Origin: Paratinospora sagittata
Lineage: Eukaryota > Streptophyta > Magnoliopsida > Ranunculales > Menispermaceae
DNA: 64,000 nucleotides
Direction: 5' to 3'
NCBI GenBank assembly: GCA_035771175.1
Contig: CM069600.1
Location: 10,501,729 to 10,565,728 of the forward strand
In this document: piece after piece, positions 21,944 to 31,569 of the stretch
How the letters are laid out: the number at the start of each line of letters is the position of its first letter
Numbering within the stretch: the first letter of the stretch is position 1
Translations under genes and position numbers: made by a program
The notes under the pieces: generated by a model
What the model saw: the letters and a program-made list of their open reading frames with translations, nothing else
The model's database searches: none
What the model was told of the DNA's origin: nothing

Positions 21944-23226
21944 TGTAATACCCTGTATTTCACAAAAAAAAAAAAAAAAAAAAAAAAAATTTACTATTTG
22001 AAATTTTTACTATTTGGGCAACGCCCGAACGTTCAGGCGCCATGCCAGAACGTTCAGGCGCCATGCCAGAACGTTCAGGCGCCTGCCAGAACGTTCAGGC
22101 GCCTGCCAGAACGTTCAGACGCACAAAATCTCTATATAAGAAACCTCCTCATTTCTCATTTCTCACACCAAATCACCTTCTCTTGTGATTTTTCTTCTCC
22201 TTTCTACGCATTCTAAGTTTTTAGTCTTTGAGACTCCCGGTGCGGTGCAACAAATTTCTGTCCGGAGGAGAGCGCCAGATCTGAAAGCGGTGCAACGAAG
22301 TTCCGTCCGGAGAAAAACACCAGATCTGAAGGTGGGGAACGAAACATAGGTTTGCGTGTTTTATAACTTTTATTAAAGTTTACATTCAATTATTATTATG
22401 TCTACTATTCATTTACACTGCATTATGTCAATAATGTTATGACCTGAATGTTATAACTTTGCACGTCGTGATACCGACCCTGATAAGGTTCACTAGACGT
22501 TGCCAAAGTCAGTCTAAATGTCAAGAAAGACCAGACCAGTAGACTAGACCAGTTCATGCATTGGCATCATACATATCACCACCTAGGGACGTATATGGTT
22601 TATGACTCATAGAATAGTTAGAAGCATCGCTCACTATTCATTATATTTCTCTGGAGAGGGACGTACATGTGAACCTGGCTACGCCGGGGAGGGACATCAG
22701 TACGTGAATCCAGAGCATCGTTCCTGAGGAGGGACGTACATGTGAACCTGGCTACGCCGGGGAAGGACACCAGTACGTGAACTCAGGCGATGTACGCTCA
22801 TCAAACCATTAGTACGTGACGGTGTCATGCATACATACATATTGATTGATTATGATGCTTACATGTGTATTTAAGATATTTGATATTGAAGTATGCTTTA
22901 TTAATTGTTATACTCATGCACTATTTACCCACTGAGCGCGTTAAGCTCACTCCAATATTATCAAATCTTTCACAGGAAATTAGGGTGGACTGGGTGCAGG
23001 TTATGGGGCCCACATTTTGTACCCTTTGTATGAATCATTGGGGATTTTGAGAGTATGTTCCCTTGACCATTTTATGTACAAAAGTATTCTGAATTATATG
23101 AAATCAGATTTGTACTGTGTACTGTATTTCCGCTGCGTACTCTGTTATTACCATTATGATTGTTCCAAATGCGCCCCCGTCCGAGAGTGTACCGCCGGTT
23201 TAGGCGCGTCCGGGCGGGGTGTGACA
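21944..23226 (+). repeat. W 5' LTR
   Basis: Runs from TGTAATACCCTG to GGGTGTGACA. U3 holds an A-run, five GAACGTTC units (22026-22122) and a TATA box (TCTATATAAG, 22131-22140). Further in are two ~74-bp direct repeats beginning GAGGGACGTACATGTG near 22655 and 22728. GTGACATTTAATGGTATCAG marks the junction to the primer site. Confidence 0.9.
22026..22140 (+). promoter_or_regulatory. W U3 promoter: five GAACGTTC repeats and TATA box (5' LTR)
   Basis: Units of about 20-22 bp with core (C/A)GAACGTTCAGGCGCC(AT)GC are followed 8 bp later by TCTATATAAG. Each core fits nGAAnnTTCn, the two-unit heat-shock-element pattern; a third GAA unit in phase is lacking. The 3' LTR has six units. Promoter function is inferred from position directly upstream of the TATA box. 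Confidence 0.6.
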
Positions 23227-23245
23227 TTTAATGGTATCAGAGCGT
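23227..23245 (+). other. W primer binding site
   Basis: TTTAATGGTATCAGAGCG: the 12 bases TGGTATCAGAGC are complementary to the 3' end of initiator-Met tRNA, starting a few bases after the LTR end TGACA. Confidence 0.85.
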
Positions 23246-23879
23246 ACGGTCCACGGCCCGCCCAAGTCTACCGAATTAGGGAAAGAAATTATAGTTGATT
23301 TAAATATACATATAGTCATAATTTATTAGAAACTATATGTGTAGTTATTATTGAATATATGTATCTATATACATTAGTGTATATGAGGTACATATTAAAA
23401 AAAAAAAAAAAAAAAAAAAAATTCGAAAAAAAAAGTTTATTTTTTGAAAATTATTTATTCAAAAAAAAAAAAAAAAATTTTACTATTTGAAATATATCTA
23501 AAACTATATATATAGTTAAGATTAAAAATAACTCTATATGATTTCTATATAGTATAAATTTCAAATATATATAGTTGCGTTATGAAAACTATATATATAA
23601 TTATGATTAAATATGTCTATACATTCATATGTGAATATGACATATATACACATTTCAAATAGTTGATTTTTGGAAACTATATATAGTTATGAGTCGATAT
23701 GTCTATACATGAGAATACGACATATATACATCTAATCACTAATGAAGAAAATTTCATGATGGCATAAACATCAACAGAAAACTCGAAAATAATGTCTAGC
23801 AGACAAGGCATAAATCTTAAAAATATTAGGAATATATTTTGTGTCTTTCACACAAATTTATTTTCCTTTCAGCAAAAGA
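23246..23879 (+). other. W untranslated leader with splice-acceptor-like site
   Basis: AT-rich leader with A-runs (23397-23420, 23461-23477) and repeated ACTATATATA motifs. It ends with TTTATTTTCCTTTCAG (to 23872), a good 3' splice-site consensus, only 7 bases before the ORF1 ATG at 23880. No clear donor was picked out; GAGGTACAT near 23385 is a candidate. Confidence 0.45.
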
Positions 23880-25472
23880 ATGACCTCAAGGGAGGGAACA
23901 ACTTCTACTAGCAGGGAACCAATTCCCACTAGACTAACGAAATTATCCAAAAGAGAGGTTGTGACCATGAGGAGCATCGACAATAACGATCTCCGCCTCC
24001 GTCCAATCCTTCATGACAAACTCGCAACACTGGATTGGTTAAATATAACCAACGTTGAGGGTCAAGTCTCTTACAACTTGGTCCGATCCTTCTATGAAGC
24101 CATGACTTACGTGGGACTTCACGGAGATGAGTTCAGCCCTCACTTAATGACAACAATCATGGGAACGACAATTCCTATCAATATCGAGATTATTGCTCGC
24201 CTTTTGGAGATCCCGATTGAGGAAATGATTATTGATCCACATGACCCCCAGACAGTTGCAGCGATCGCCGAATCTAATGCACAACTGTTCACTTCCCTCG
24301 CCAAAGAGCCATACACCCAATCAACATACACCAATCTCCCAAACAATCATCTTAAGCCATCTCTTGTCGGCCTCGGAAAGATTGCATACGGCAACATCTT
24401 GCCAGAAAGGGGCACTAGGGGCACTATGTCAAGGGCCCAACTCCTTGTGTTGTATTGCATAGAGAAGAAAATAAAGGTGTCCCTACCACACATCATCATC
24501 CAACAAATGTTAAGGGTAATTCAAAACCCTTTAACTAAGGAATTCCTCGGTTACGGAGTCTTGATTATGAGGATACTTTCCGAGGCAAACGTTGACACTT
24601 TCGATGGAACGTCAAAGCTGATCACTGAACCAGTTACAACATCCTCTATCTTCAAGACCTATGGCACAAGTGGAGGGGTAACTGACGAAGAGGTATTCGG
24701 CACGACAAACAGAACTGCCGAAAGAATGAGGGACAAGCACGGGCGTTGCCTTCGCAAATGTCGACGCAAGATGCCTGTCAGAGACGGCCCAAATAATGAT
24801 TCAAATCCCAATCCTACATCAAACCCAGCCCTGAATACTGCTCCAATTGATCCACCACTTACTGATGAAGAATTATATGCCACACTAAATTCGCCACTAC
24901 AAAGTCATGATAGACAAGGTCCACAAGCAAATCCACCAACTTGGAACGTGCCAACTCAAGGCAACACTTCGTACCAAAGATTTCCACCTTCTGCGGTACA
25001 GTATCAGCCCGTTCCACATGTTGCTGTAAACCAACAACAACAGTACTGGGCCTCACCAAATCTTGGAGGACCAAACATTCCAATGAGCCCATTGTTTCCA
25101 ACTTTTTCATCTCAAACAAACCAAATTATCCGGGGGGTTCCGGTTAGGGGATCTCCGCACAATCAATACAACTACGTTCCACCTATGAATCACCCATACA
25201 ACCAATACTTTCCTCAAATGCCTATGGCCTACCCTTCACCTACGAGACAACCAACCCATCAACCACCAATGGGACAACCGACTAACCTACTTGAACGGTT
25301 AGATGAAATGGCATCCAATATTGCTGCACTGAAGGAGAGCCACAATCTTGTATTAACTCGTTTGCAAAACTCCAACGCAGAGCGCGCACACTCTCAACCT
25401 TCTGTTAGTAGTCATTCTGTACATAACAATAGATCTCGAAGGAATGGTAGTAGGCAAGAACGTCACAATTGA
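23880..25472 (+). CDS. W ORF1: putative plant transposon protein domain (PF20167-like), coiled-coil C-terminus
   Basis: The frame is open from 23841; the Met at 23880 is preferred because it follows the acceptor-like site, giving 530 codons. Residues ~30-270 are a globular helical domain with SYNLVRSFYEAMTY and TTIMGTTIPINIEIIARLL, resembling the FYA ... vrG ... v ... In..L pattern of the putative plant transposon protein family. A Pro/Gln/Asn-rich disordered region (~300-470) follows, then a coiled coil (LLERLDEMASNIAALKESHN) and a basic tail. No catalytic motif is seen and no function is known. The frame is intact with no stop, in keeping with recent insertion. Family assignment is from memory. 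Confidence 0.7.
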   Translation: MTSREGTTSTSREPIPTRLTKLSKREVVTMRSIDNNDLRLRPILHDKLATLDWLNITNVEGQVSYNLVRSFYEAMTYVGLHGDEFSPHLMTTIMGTTIPINIEIIARLLEIPIEEMIIDPHDPQTVAAIAESNAQLFTSLAKEPYTQSTYTNLPNNHLKPSLVGLGKIAYGNILPERGTRGTMSRAQLLVLYCIEKKIKVSLPHIIIQQMLRVIQNPLTKEFLGYGVLIMRILSEANVDTFDGTSKLITEPVTTSSIFKTYGTSGGVTDEEVFGTTNRTAERMRDKHGRCLRKCRRKMPVRDGPNNDSNPNPTSNPALNTAPIDPPLTDEELYATLNSPLQSHDRQGPQANPPTWNVPTQGNTSYQRFPPSAVQYQPVPHVAVNQQQQYWASPNLGGPNIPMSPLFPTFSSQTNQIIRGVPVRGSPHNQYNYVPPMNHPYNQYFPQMPMAYPSPTRQPTHQPPMGQPTNLLERLDEMASNIAALKESHNLVLTRLQNSNAERAHSQPSVSSHSVHNNRSRRNGSRQERHN

Positions 25473-26253
25473 TTACTGGCAATGTAAATTTTTCTATTAT
25501 ATATGAATGAAATGTTTTGTTTCAGACTATCTTTGGTGGGCCGACTTACAACCATTCTTTCTTTTGTATCACTAACTTTGGAGTGGTATGGGACACAACA
25601 AAATTGGATGATACTAAATAAAATGTGGAAGTAAGAAAACCCATGACCTTGTGTGACAAGAAACATTTGGAGAAAGTTGCATTACTAATATTATCACTAA
25701 GTTTACACGGTATGGGACGAGTAAATTTGGACGATACTATTAGTGAACTTCTATTCAACCAATGTTTTTAGAGACCGTGTTCATACAACTTAACTTGGTT
25801 TCCACCCTTATTACTGAATTCATGTGGTATGGGACATATGAACTTGGATAATAATTGAACAGACTAAGCATAAGCGTATGAATGCATAAGATTGCGATAG
25901 AACGTTCGCTCAGGATATTAACCGAGGCAAATCTTAGATTTCTTATGACTCGTATGGCTTTTCAATAAAACATATATGTATGTTCACAAAGACCACAACT
26001 AAATTATTTTTAAATACTTGCAACGGTTTGTACTTATTATATAAACATTCTAACCTTATTTTTTTACACCATGGCCAAACATACGAGTTATATAAGATTC
26101 TTTGATTCCTCAACAACACCCTTACCCTATACTTAGAAAAATAGGTGATTTTCCTATTGCAGTACTCTCAAAATTGTTGCTGAGCATATTCTAACATTAT
26201 ACTTACCTACAGTTTCTTAATCTTGGTTTTCTTTTCTCCTTGCCAGTGAGAAA
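25473..26253 (+). other. W spacer between ORF1 and gag with three degenerate direct repeats
   Basis: No ORF of note. GGTATGGGAC followed by AAnTTGGAnnATA recurs at 25585, 25709 and 25826, a period of ~117-124 bp. The spacer ends with CTTTTCTCCTTGCCAG (to 26246), a strong 3' splice-site consensus seven bases upstream of the gag ATG. It may let gag be made from a spliced RNA that skips ORF1. Confidence 0.55.
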
Positions 26254-27426
26254 ATGCAAATCAGGAAGAGAGGAAGGCCACGTACTGTTCGTCCGACAGT
26301 TGAGACACCTCCTGAGATTCAGGAACCGCCGCCTCCGACAACAGCACAGGCCACACCCACCACTGCCACTACATCTGGGCAGGCAATTCCACCCCCACCC
26401 ACAACTTTTGCCATGCCTTCAAGCATTGAACCCTTCTTCGCTGGATTTATTGAGGCAATGAAGGTCACTGTTCAAACTGCCGTTCGTGAGACTGCAGCCA
26501 GTCAGGTTGCCACGGTACAAGCACCTATAAAATTTGGGTCGGAAGCTCAAACCGATCAGATTACTAAATACAAGCGACTACAACCTCTTACTTTCGATGG
26601 CACCATTGATCCTGATGAGGTGCAAAAGTGGCTAGATGAGTCAAAAAAGGCTCTTGATGCAATGGGAGTCGATAAGACTCGCAAAATTCCACTAGCAACG
26701 TACCAACTTGTTGGTGGAGCAAACAAATGGTGGCTCACAGTGAAAGAAGACCCACGGGTCAATATAGCAGATATGACTTGGCAACAGTTTGAGTCAATGT
26801 TTATTGATGAGTATTTTCCCAGCGCGGTGACAAAGCAGAAGCGCCAGGAATTTGCTAAGTTATATCAGGGCACCATGACCGTCAGAGAATATGCTGGACA
26901 ATTCAAAGAATTATCTGTCTACTCTCTCTCCACCATCTCAACGGAGCGAGATAAGTCCGAGAAATTTTATAATGGCCTTCGCCATGACATTCGGCAAGCC
27001 TTATCGATCTTGGACATCAAGATTTACAAGGAGGTTGTTGACAAGGCCATGAGCTTTGAACAAGAGAAGCTCTTACAAGAACAGCGAATGAATAAGGGCA
27101 AACGACCTGCAACATTTCCCCCACAAGGCTCACAACAGGGCAACAGGAAAAAGCCCTACTACAATCCAAACCCAGCCCTCCCAGCCCCGGTGTCGACGAA
27201 TGAAGGCACAACACCTGCGGCTGAACCTTTTAACTCTAACCACCAGGGTTTCCGACATCATGGCCGTGGCGGTCGTTATGGAAGAGGTGGCCGTAGCAAC
27301 GGCAATGGCAGAGGTGGTGGCCGACACCACAATCAACGAGGCCAGCACAACAATCAGAATGACCAGCAAAACCATCAGCAGTACAGGCCGACTTGTTACA
27401 ACTGCGGCCAAAAAGGCCATGTGTAA
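26254..27426 (+). CDS. W gag, cut inside the zinc knuckle by the 3' LTR
   Basis: 390 codons. Residues ~1-60 are Pro/Thr-rich. The retrotransposon gag core (~105-260) has NKWWLTVKEDP, FESMFIDEYFP and FAKLYQGTMTVREYAGQF. An Arg/Gly-rich basic region (GRGGRYGRGG) precedes CYNCGQKGHV, the start of a CCHC knuckle. After the His and one residue the stop TAA is formed by the first bases of the 3' LTR (TGTAA), so the last Cys and all of pol are missing. Gag forms the particle and packages RNA; the particle domain is complete here. Start ATG chosen because it follows the acceptor-like CCAG and begins the alignable sequence. Confidence 0.85.
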   Translation: MQIRKRGRPRTVRPTVETPPEIQEPPPPTTAQATPTTATTSGQAIPPPPTTFAMPSSIEPFFAGFIEAMKVTVQTAVRETAASQVATVQAPIKFGSEAQTDQITKYKRLQPLTFDGTIDPDEVQKWLDESKKALDAMGVDKTRKIPLATYQLVGGANKWWLTVKEDPRVNIADMTWQQFESMFIDEYFPSAVTKQKRQEFAKLYQGTMTVREYAGQFKELSVYSLSTISTERDKSEKFYNGLRHDIRQALSILDIKIYKEVVDKAMSFEQEKLLQEQRMNKGKRPATFPPQGSQQGNRKKPYYNPNPALPAPVSTNEGTTPAAEPFNSNHQGFRHHGRGGRYGRGGRSNGNGRGGGRHHNQRGQHNNQNDQQNHQQYRPTCYNCGQKGHV

Positions 27427-27441
27427 TACCCTGTATTTCAC

Positions 27442-27472
<31 letters not shown>

Positions 27473-28722
27473 ACTATTTGAAATTTTTACTATTTGGGCA
27501 ACGCCCGAACGTTCAGGCGCCATGCCAGAACGTTCAGGTGCCTGCCAGAACGTTCAGGCGCCTGCCAGAACGTTCAGGCGCCATGCCAGAACGTTCAGGC
27601 GCCTGCCAGAACGTTCAGGCGCACAAAATCTCTATATAAGAAACCTCCTCATTTCTCATTTCTCACACCAAATCACCTTCTCTTGTGATTTTTCTTCTCC
27701 TTTCTACGCATTCTAAGTTTTTAGTCTTTGAGACTCCCGGTGCGGTGCAACAAATTTCTGTCCGGAGGAGAGCGCCAGATCTGAAAGCGGTGCAACGAAG
27801 TTCCGTCCGGAGAAAAGCACCAGATCTGAAGGTGGGGAACGAAACATAGGTTTGCGTGTTTTATAACTTTTATTAAAGTTTACATTCAATTATTATTATG
27901 TCTACTATTCATTTACACTGCATTATGTCAATAATGTTATGACCTGAATGTTATAACTTTGCACGTCGTGATACCGACCCTGATAAGGTTCACTAGACGT
28001 TGCCAAAGTCAGTCTAAATGTCAAGAAAGACCAGACCAGTAGACTAGACCAGTTCATGCATTGGCATCATACATATCACCACCTAGGGACGTATATGGTT
28101 TATGACTCATAGAATAGTTAGAAGCATCGCTCACTATTCATTATATTTCTCTGGAGAGGGACGTACATGTGAACCTGGCTACGCCGGGGAGGGACATCAG
28201 TACGTGAATCCAGAGCATCGTTCCTGAGGAGGGACGTACATGTGAACCTGGCTACGCCGGGGAAGGACACCAGTACGTGAACTCAGGCGATGTACGCTCA
28301 TCAAACCATTAGTACGTGACGGTGTCATGCATACATACATATTGATTGATTATGATGCTTACATGTGTATTTAAGATATTTGATATTGAAGTATGCTTTA
28401 TTAATTGTTATACTCATGCACTATTTACCCACTGAGCGCGTTAAGCTCACTCCAATATTATCAAATCTTTCACAGGAAATTAGGGTGGACTGGGTGCAGG
28501 TTATGGGGCCCACATTTTGTACCCTTTGTATGAATCATTGGGGATTTTGGGAGTATGTTCCCTTGACCATTTTATGTACAAAAGTATTCTGAATTATATG
28601 AAATCAGATTTGTACTGTGTACTGTATTTCCGCTGCGTACTCTGTTATTACCATTATGATTGTTCCAAATGCGCCCCCGTCCGAGAGTGTACCGCCGGTT
28701 TAGGCGCGTCCGGGCGGGGTGT
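27422..28722 (+). repeat. W 3' LTR, last bases lost
   Basis: Nearly identical to the 5' LTR. It has six GAACGTTC units (27506-27622) against five and a few base changes (for example near 27816 and 28550). It ends GGCGGGGTGT without the final GACA and without a target-site copy. There is no proper polypurine tract before it, only AAAAAGG near 27411. Confidence 0.9.
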
Positions 28723-28921
28723 TGTAATTCTAAGCTTTTTGTAATTCTAATTTTTTACTCTTATTTGCCTTCATCCCTATTTTTATATGATTTTACCCTT
28801 TTATTTGTATAAAAAATATAAAAATATATATACATATTGTTGTAAAATTTTATTTTATTTTAATTTATTATTTATAATAAAATCTTGTGCAACGAACGTG
28901 TGCAAGTACTAATAAAATAAT

Positions 28922-29040
28922 AAAAAAAGGTAGCTCGGTATACGAAGCTCTTGCTTATGCGGGTCTCATAAAATGGTTGGATCATTGGTAAATTGTACGC
29001 AACTTTACCTTGTATTGTAAGATGTTTTCACAACTCGAAC
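28922..29040 (-). mobile_element. Au-like SINE 3' part, minus strand, unit 1
   Basis: Reversed, it shows a pol III box B-like GTTCGAGTTGTG, then a tail with ACCCGCATAAGC, AGCTTCGTATACCGAGCTACC and a T-run, the known Au SINE ending. The 5' part with box A is missing. Confidence 0.6.
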
Positions 29041-29162
29041 GTAGTAAAATAATATTTCCCTGAAACCTATAAGTTTGGAAAGGTTTTCTAATGAAATTTG
29101 TATCTACAATAGTAAAATAATATGAAAACAACCATTATACTATATATCCAAAAAGAGTTAAT

Positions 29163-29338
29163 TGGAAGGAGAGTCTTACACAACGATAAGAGTTGTTGCT
29201 AACGGGTTCGAGTCTTAAAAATAATCTTTTGCAAAGTAAGGTAATACATGATATAATTGATCCAAATGTGGTCCGACCTTAATTTCTCTGAAACCTCATA
29301 TAGGCAAAAGCTTCGTGCACAAATTTTTCTTTTTTCTT
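29163..29338 (+). mobile_element. Au-like SINE, decayed, plus strand, unit 1
   Basis: GAGAGTCTTACACAACGATAAGAG (box A region) and GGGTTCGAGTC (box B) are followed by AAGCTTCGTGCAC and a T-rich end, the Au SINE pattern. Several bases between the boxes are lost compared with the unit 2 copy. Confidence 0.65.
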
Positions 29339-29667
29339 TAGTTATATAATGTATTATGGAATACATGTCAATAGTTGCAGGCTAGAATTCAAGATAATGT
29401 GAAAATATATATATATCATAAGTGACAAAATCAAAAGAATAATAATATTAATATCAAAAATTTAAATACTGATTTAGTAATTTTACTAGTCCAACACAAA
29501 AAAATCTTTTAGTTCCTTATTACCCAATTACCCATAAATAGATTTTTATATTTTAATATAAAATTGAAATTTTGTAATATTTTCTAGATGTCATTGTAGT
29601 TTGATTTATAAAATATTTGAATTTAAGTGGTTTCTCAAATTAAGAAACATAATTTCATATAAATTAA

Positions 29668-29880
29668 GGCTACGTTTGGTTCGTAATCCGAAAAACAAAA
29701 TACAACTGAAAAAGAATAAATTCAGAAAACAATATTTTATTATTTTTTAGAAACAACTTGTTTTCTTTTTATAAATTTTAGAAAACTATTTTTGGGTTTC
29801 AACGAATCAAACACATTTTTTCGTATTTTTAAAATTTTATATACAAAAAATTGTATCAGAATTCTAAACCATACGTAGCA
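29668..29880. mobile_element. Tourist-like MITE, 213 bp
   Basis: Terminal inverted repeats GGCTACGTTTGGTT and AACCATACGTAGCA (AACCAAACGTAGCA in the copy at 62416-62628) are flanked on both sides by TAA, the 3-bp target of PIF/Harbinger elements. AT-rich interior without coding capacity. Confidence 0.7.
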
Positions 29881-30779
29881 TAATCGTTTTTTCGATATTT
29901 AGTATTCTTTAGGATTCAAATTCATATGAATAGATATTTAATCAAAACTATTCGATATTTCTTCATTATATGACCTAATTAATTTCTTTTGCTTTATCCG
30001 AACTTATTCTACACTAATTTTAGCAGTTGCACACTGTTTGAATTCATGGGCATGTGTATATTAACCAATCATTCGTTATCTATGTTAGAACATGGAACGT
30101 TTTATGTTCTGTTGATAGAGTTCTAAAATTAACTTTTAAATTTTATGATCATCCTTTATTTTAAAAACTAACAATAATATAGCAATTTAAATAATCTCTA
30201 CTTTTCTCTAGTTATTTTTTACTTTTTAACTTACTTCATATCAATTTTTTTATAGATAAATGTTTTATGTATGTTAGGTGTTAATATTATTTTCTAACGC
30301 TGGCACCCAGCCTCCTTTAGATGTTGGAATGCGGCGCTATACAACATAAAGCTCAGTGCATACACTAATTAACCTCTTCCTTGGATAACAATAGAAGTTA
30401 CACCCATATGATACACATGTGCACATTAATCAATATATCTATACAAATTTAATGAGAATATTTGATAGTTGAAGCTTATTTTATATTAATGATAAAATAG
30501 TATGTACTTTTATATTTTAACTACTTTTTAAAGTTTTGACTTTTACAAGCATCTCCTACATTAAGCTTTTTGTAATTCTGATTTCTCTATTCTACTATTT
30601 GAATTTCAAATTTTTTTACTCTTATCTGCCTTCATCCCTATTTTTATATGATTTTACCCATTTTAATTTGTATAAAAAATATGAAAATATACATATTGTT
30701 ATAAAAGTTTATTTTATTTTAATTTATTATTTATAATAAAATCTTGTACATGGCACATGTGCAAGTACTAATAAAATAA

Positions 30780-30901
30780 TAAAAAAAGGTAGCTCGGTAC
30801 ACAAAGCTATCGCCTATGCGGGGTCCTAGAAAATGGTTGGATCATTGGTAAATTGTATGCAATTTTACCTTGAATTGTAAGATGTTTTCATAACTTGAAC
30901 C
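30780..30901 (-). mobile_element. Au-like SINE 3' part, minus strand, unit 2
   Basis: Reversed: GGTTCAAGTTATG (box B relic), then GGACCCCGCATAGGCGATAG and TACCGAGCTACC plus a T-run, the Au SINE tail. Confidence 0.6.
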
Positions 30902-31023
30902 TATTAAAATAATATTCCCCCAAAACCTATAAGTTGGAAAGGTTTTCTAATGAAATTTTTATCTACAATAATAAAATAATGTGAAAACAACCATCATACA
31001 ATATATCCAAAAGGAGTTAATTG

Positions 31024-31209
31024 GAAGGAGAGTCTTGACACAATGGTAAGAGTTGTTGCCTTGTGACTATGTTGCTACGGGTTCGAGTTGTAGAAACAAT
31101 CTTTTACAAAGTAAGGTAAGACAGGATATAATAGGGCTAAATGTGGTCGACCCTTCTCCGAGACCCAACATAAGCGGAAGCTTCGTGCACCAAGCTGTCC
31201 TATTTTTTT
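31024..31209 (+). mobile_element. Au SINE, nearly complete, plus strand, unit 2
   Basis: Box A region GACACAATGGTAAGAGTTG, TTGCCTTGTGACTATG, box B GGGTTCGAGTTG, then AAGCGGAAGCTTCGTGCACC and CTGTCCTATTTTTTT. This order and ending are those of the plant Au SINE, a tRNA-derived element. Confidence 0.75.
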
Positions 31210-31399
31210 AGTTATATAATGCATTATGGAATACACGTAGGATAGAATTCAAGATAGAGTGAAATATATATATATATTTCATAGGAATCAAAAGAATAAT
31301 AATATTAATATCAAAAGTTTAAATACTAATTTATCAATTTTACTAGTCCACAGGCACAAAAGAAATCTTTTAGGTCTTTATTACCAAATTACTCATAAA

Positions 31400-31569
31400 T
31401 GTAATATCCTGTATTTCACAAAAAAAAAAATTACTATTTGGGCAACGCCCGAACGTTCAGGCTCATGCTAGAACGTTCAGGCGCATTACAAAACGTTTAG
31501 GCGCATGCCAGAACGTTCAGGCGCAAGGCATGCCAGAACATTCAGACGCAAAAATCTTTATATAAGAAA
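31400..31569 (+). repeat. W-family LTR head, interrupted by element Z, block A
   Basis: TGTAATATCCTGTATTTCAC, an A-run, five GAACGTTC-type units (some mutated) and a TTATATAAGAA box. Z begins right after the TATA box. The rest of this LTR is not found. Confidence 0.8.

Larger units (their letters stand above)
21944..28722 (+). mobile_element. Element W: young gag-only LTR retrotransposon with an additional ORF
   Basis: 5' LTR 21944-23226, PBS, leader, ORF1 (543 codons at most), spacer with repeats, gag (26254-27426), 3' LTR 27422-28722. There is no protease, RT, RNase H or integrase, so it depends on proteins from elsewhere (a TR-GAG type structure). The two LTRs differ by a repeat unit and only about two or three single bases in ~1.28 kb that I could spot, so it is recent. 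It is absent from the corresponding places in block B (near 58385) and in the extra tandem copy (near 61335). The last four LTR bases, the right target copy and ~140 bp of host DNA are gone at the right end. Confidence 0.85.
28723..29574. repeat. SINE-bearing repeat unit 1, right part, block A
   Basis: Continues the unit split by W; matches 61485-62320 very closely and 58530-59330 in part. AT-rich, with two Au-type SINE pieces in opposite orientation. No genes. Confidence 0.75.
29575..31399. repeat. SINE-bearing repeat unit 2, block A
   Basis: A second diverged copy of the same unit, with an additional stretch (29630-29995) holding a MITE. It matches 62320-63999 closely. No genes; the open frames are AT-rich noise. 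Confidence 0.75.

Noticed and set aside
22026..22125. CRISPR-like array of regular repeats
   Set aside because: No unique spacers; units are simple tandem copies in a plant LTR.
22865..23298. Open frames in the W LTR (also 28365-28744) as genes
   Set aside because: They lie in LTR sequence shared by both ends, with no domain and different ends in the two LTRs.
31031..31110. tRNA gene suggested by box A and box B motifs
   Set aside because: The order and the tail AAGCTTCGTGCACC plus T-run identify an Au-type SINE; no cloverleaf is expected.
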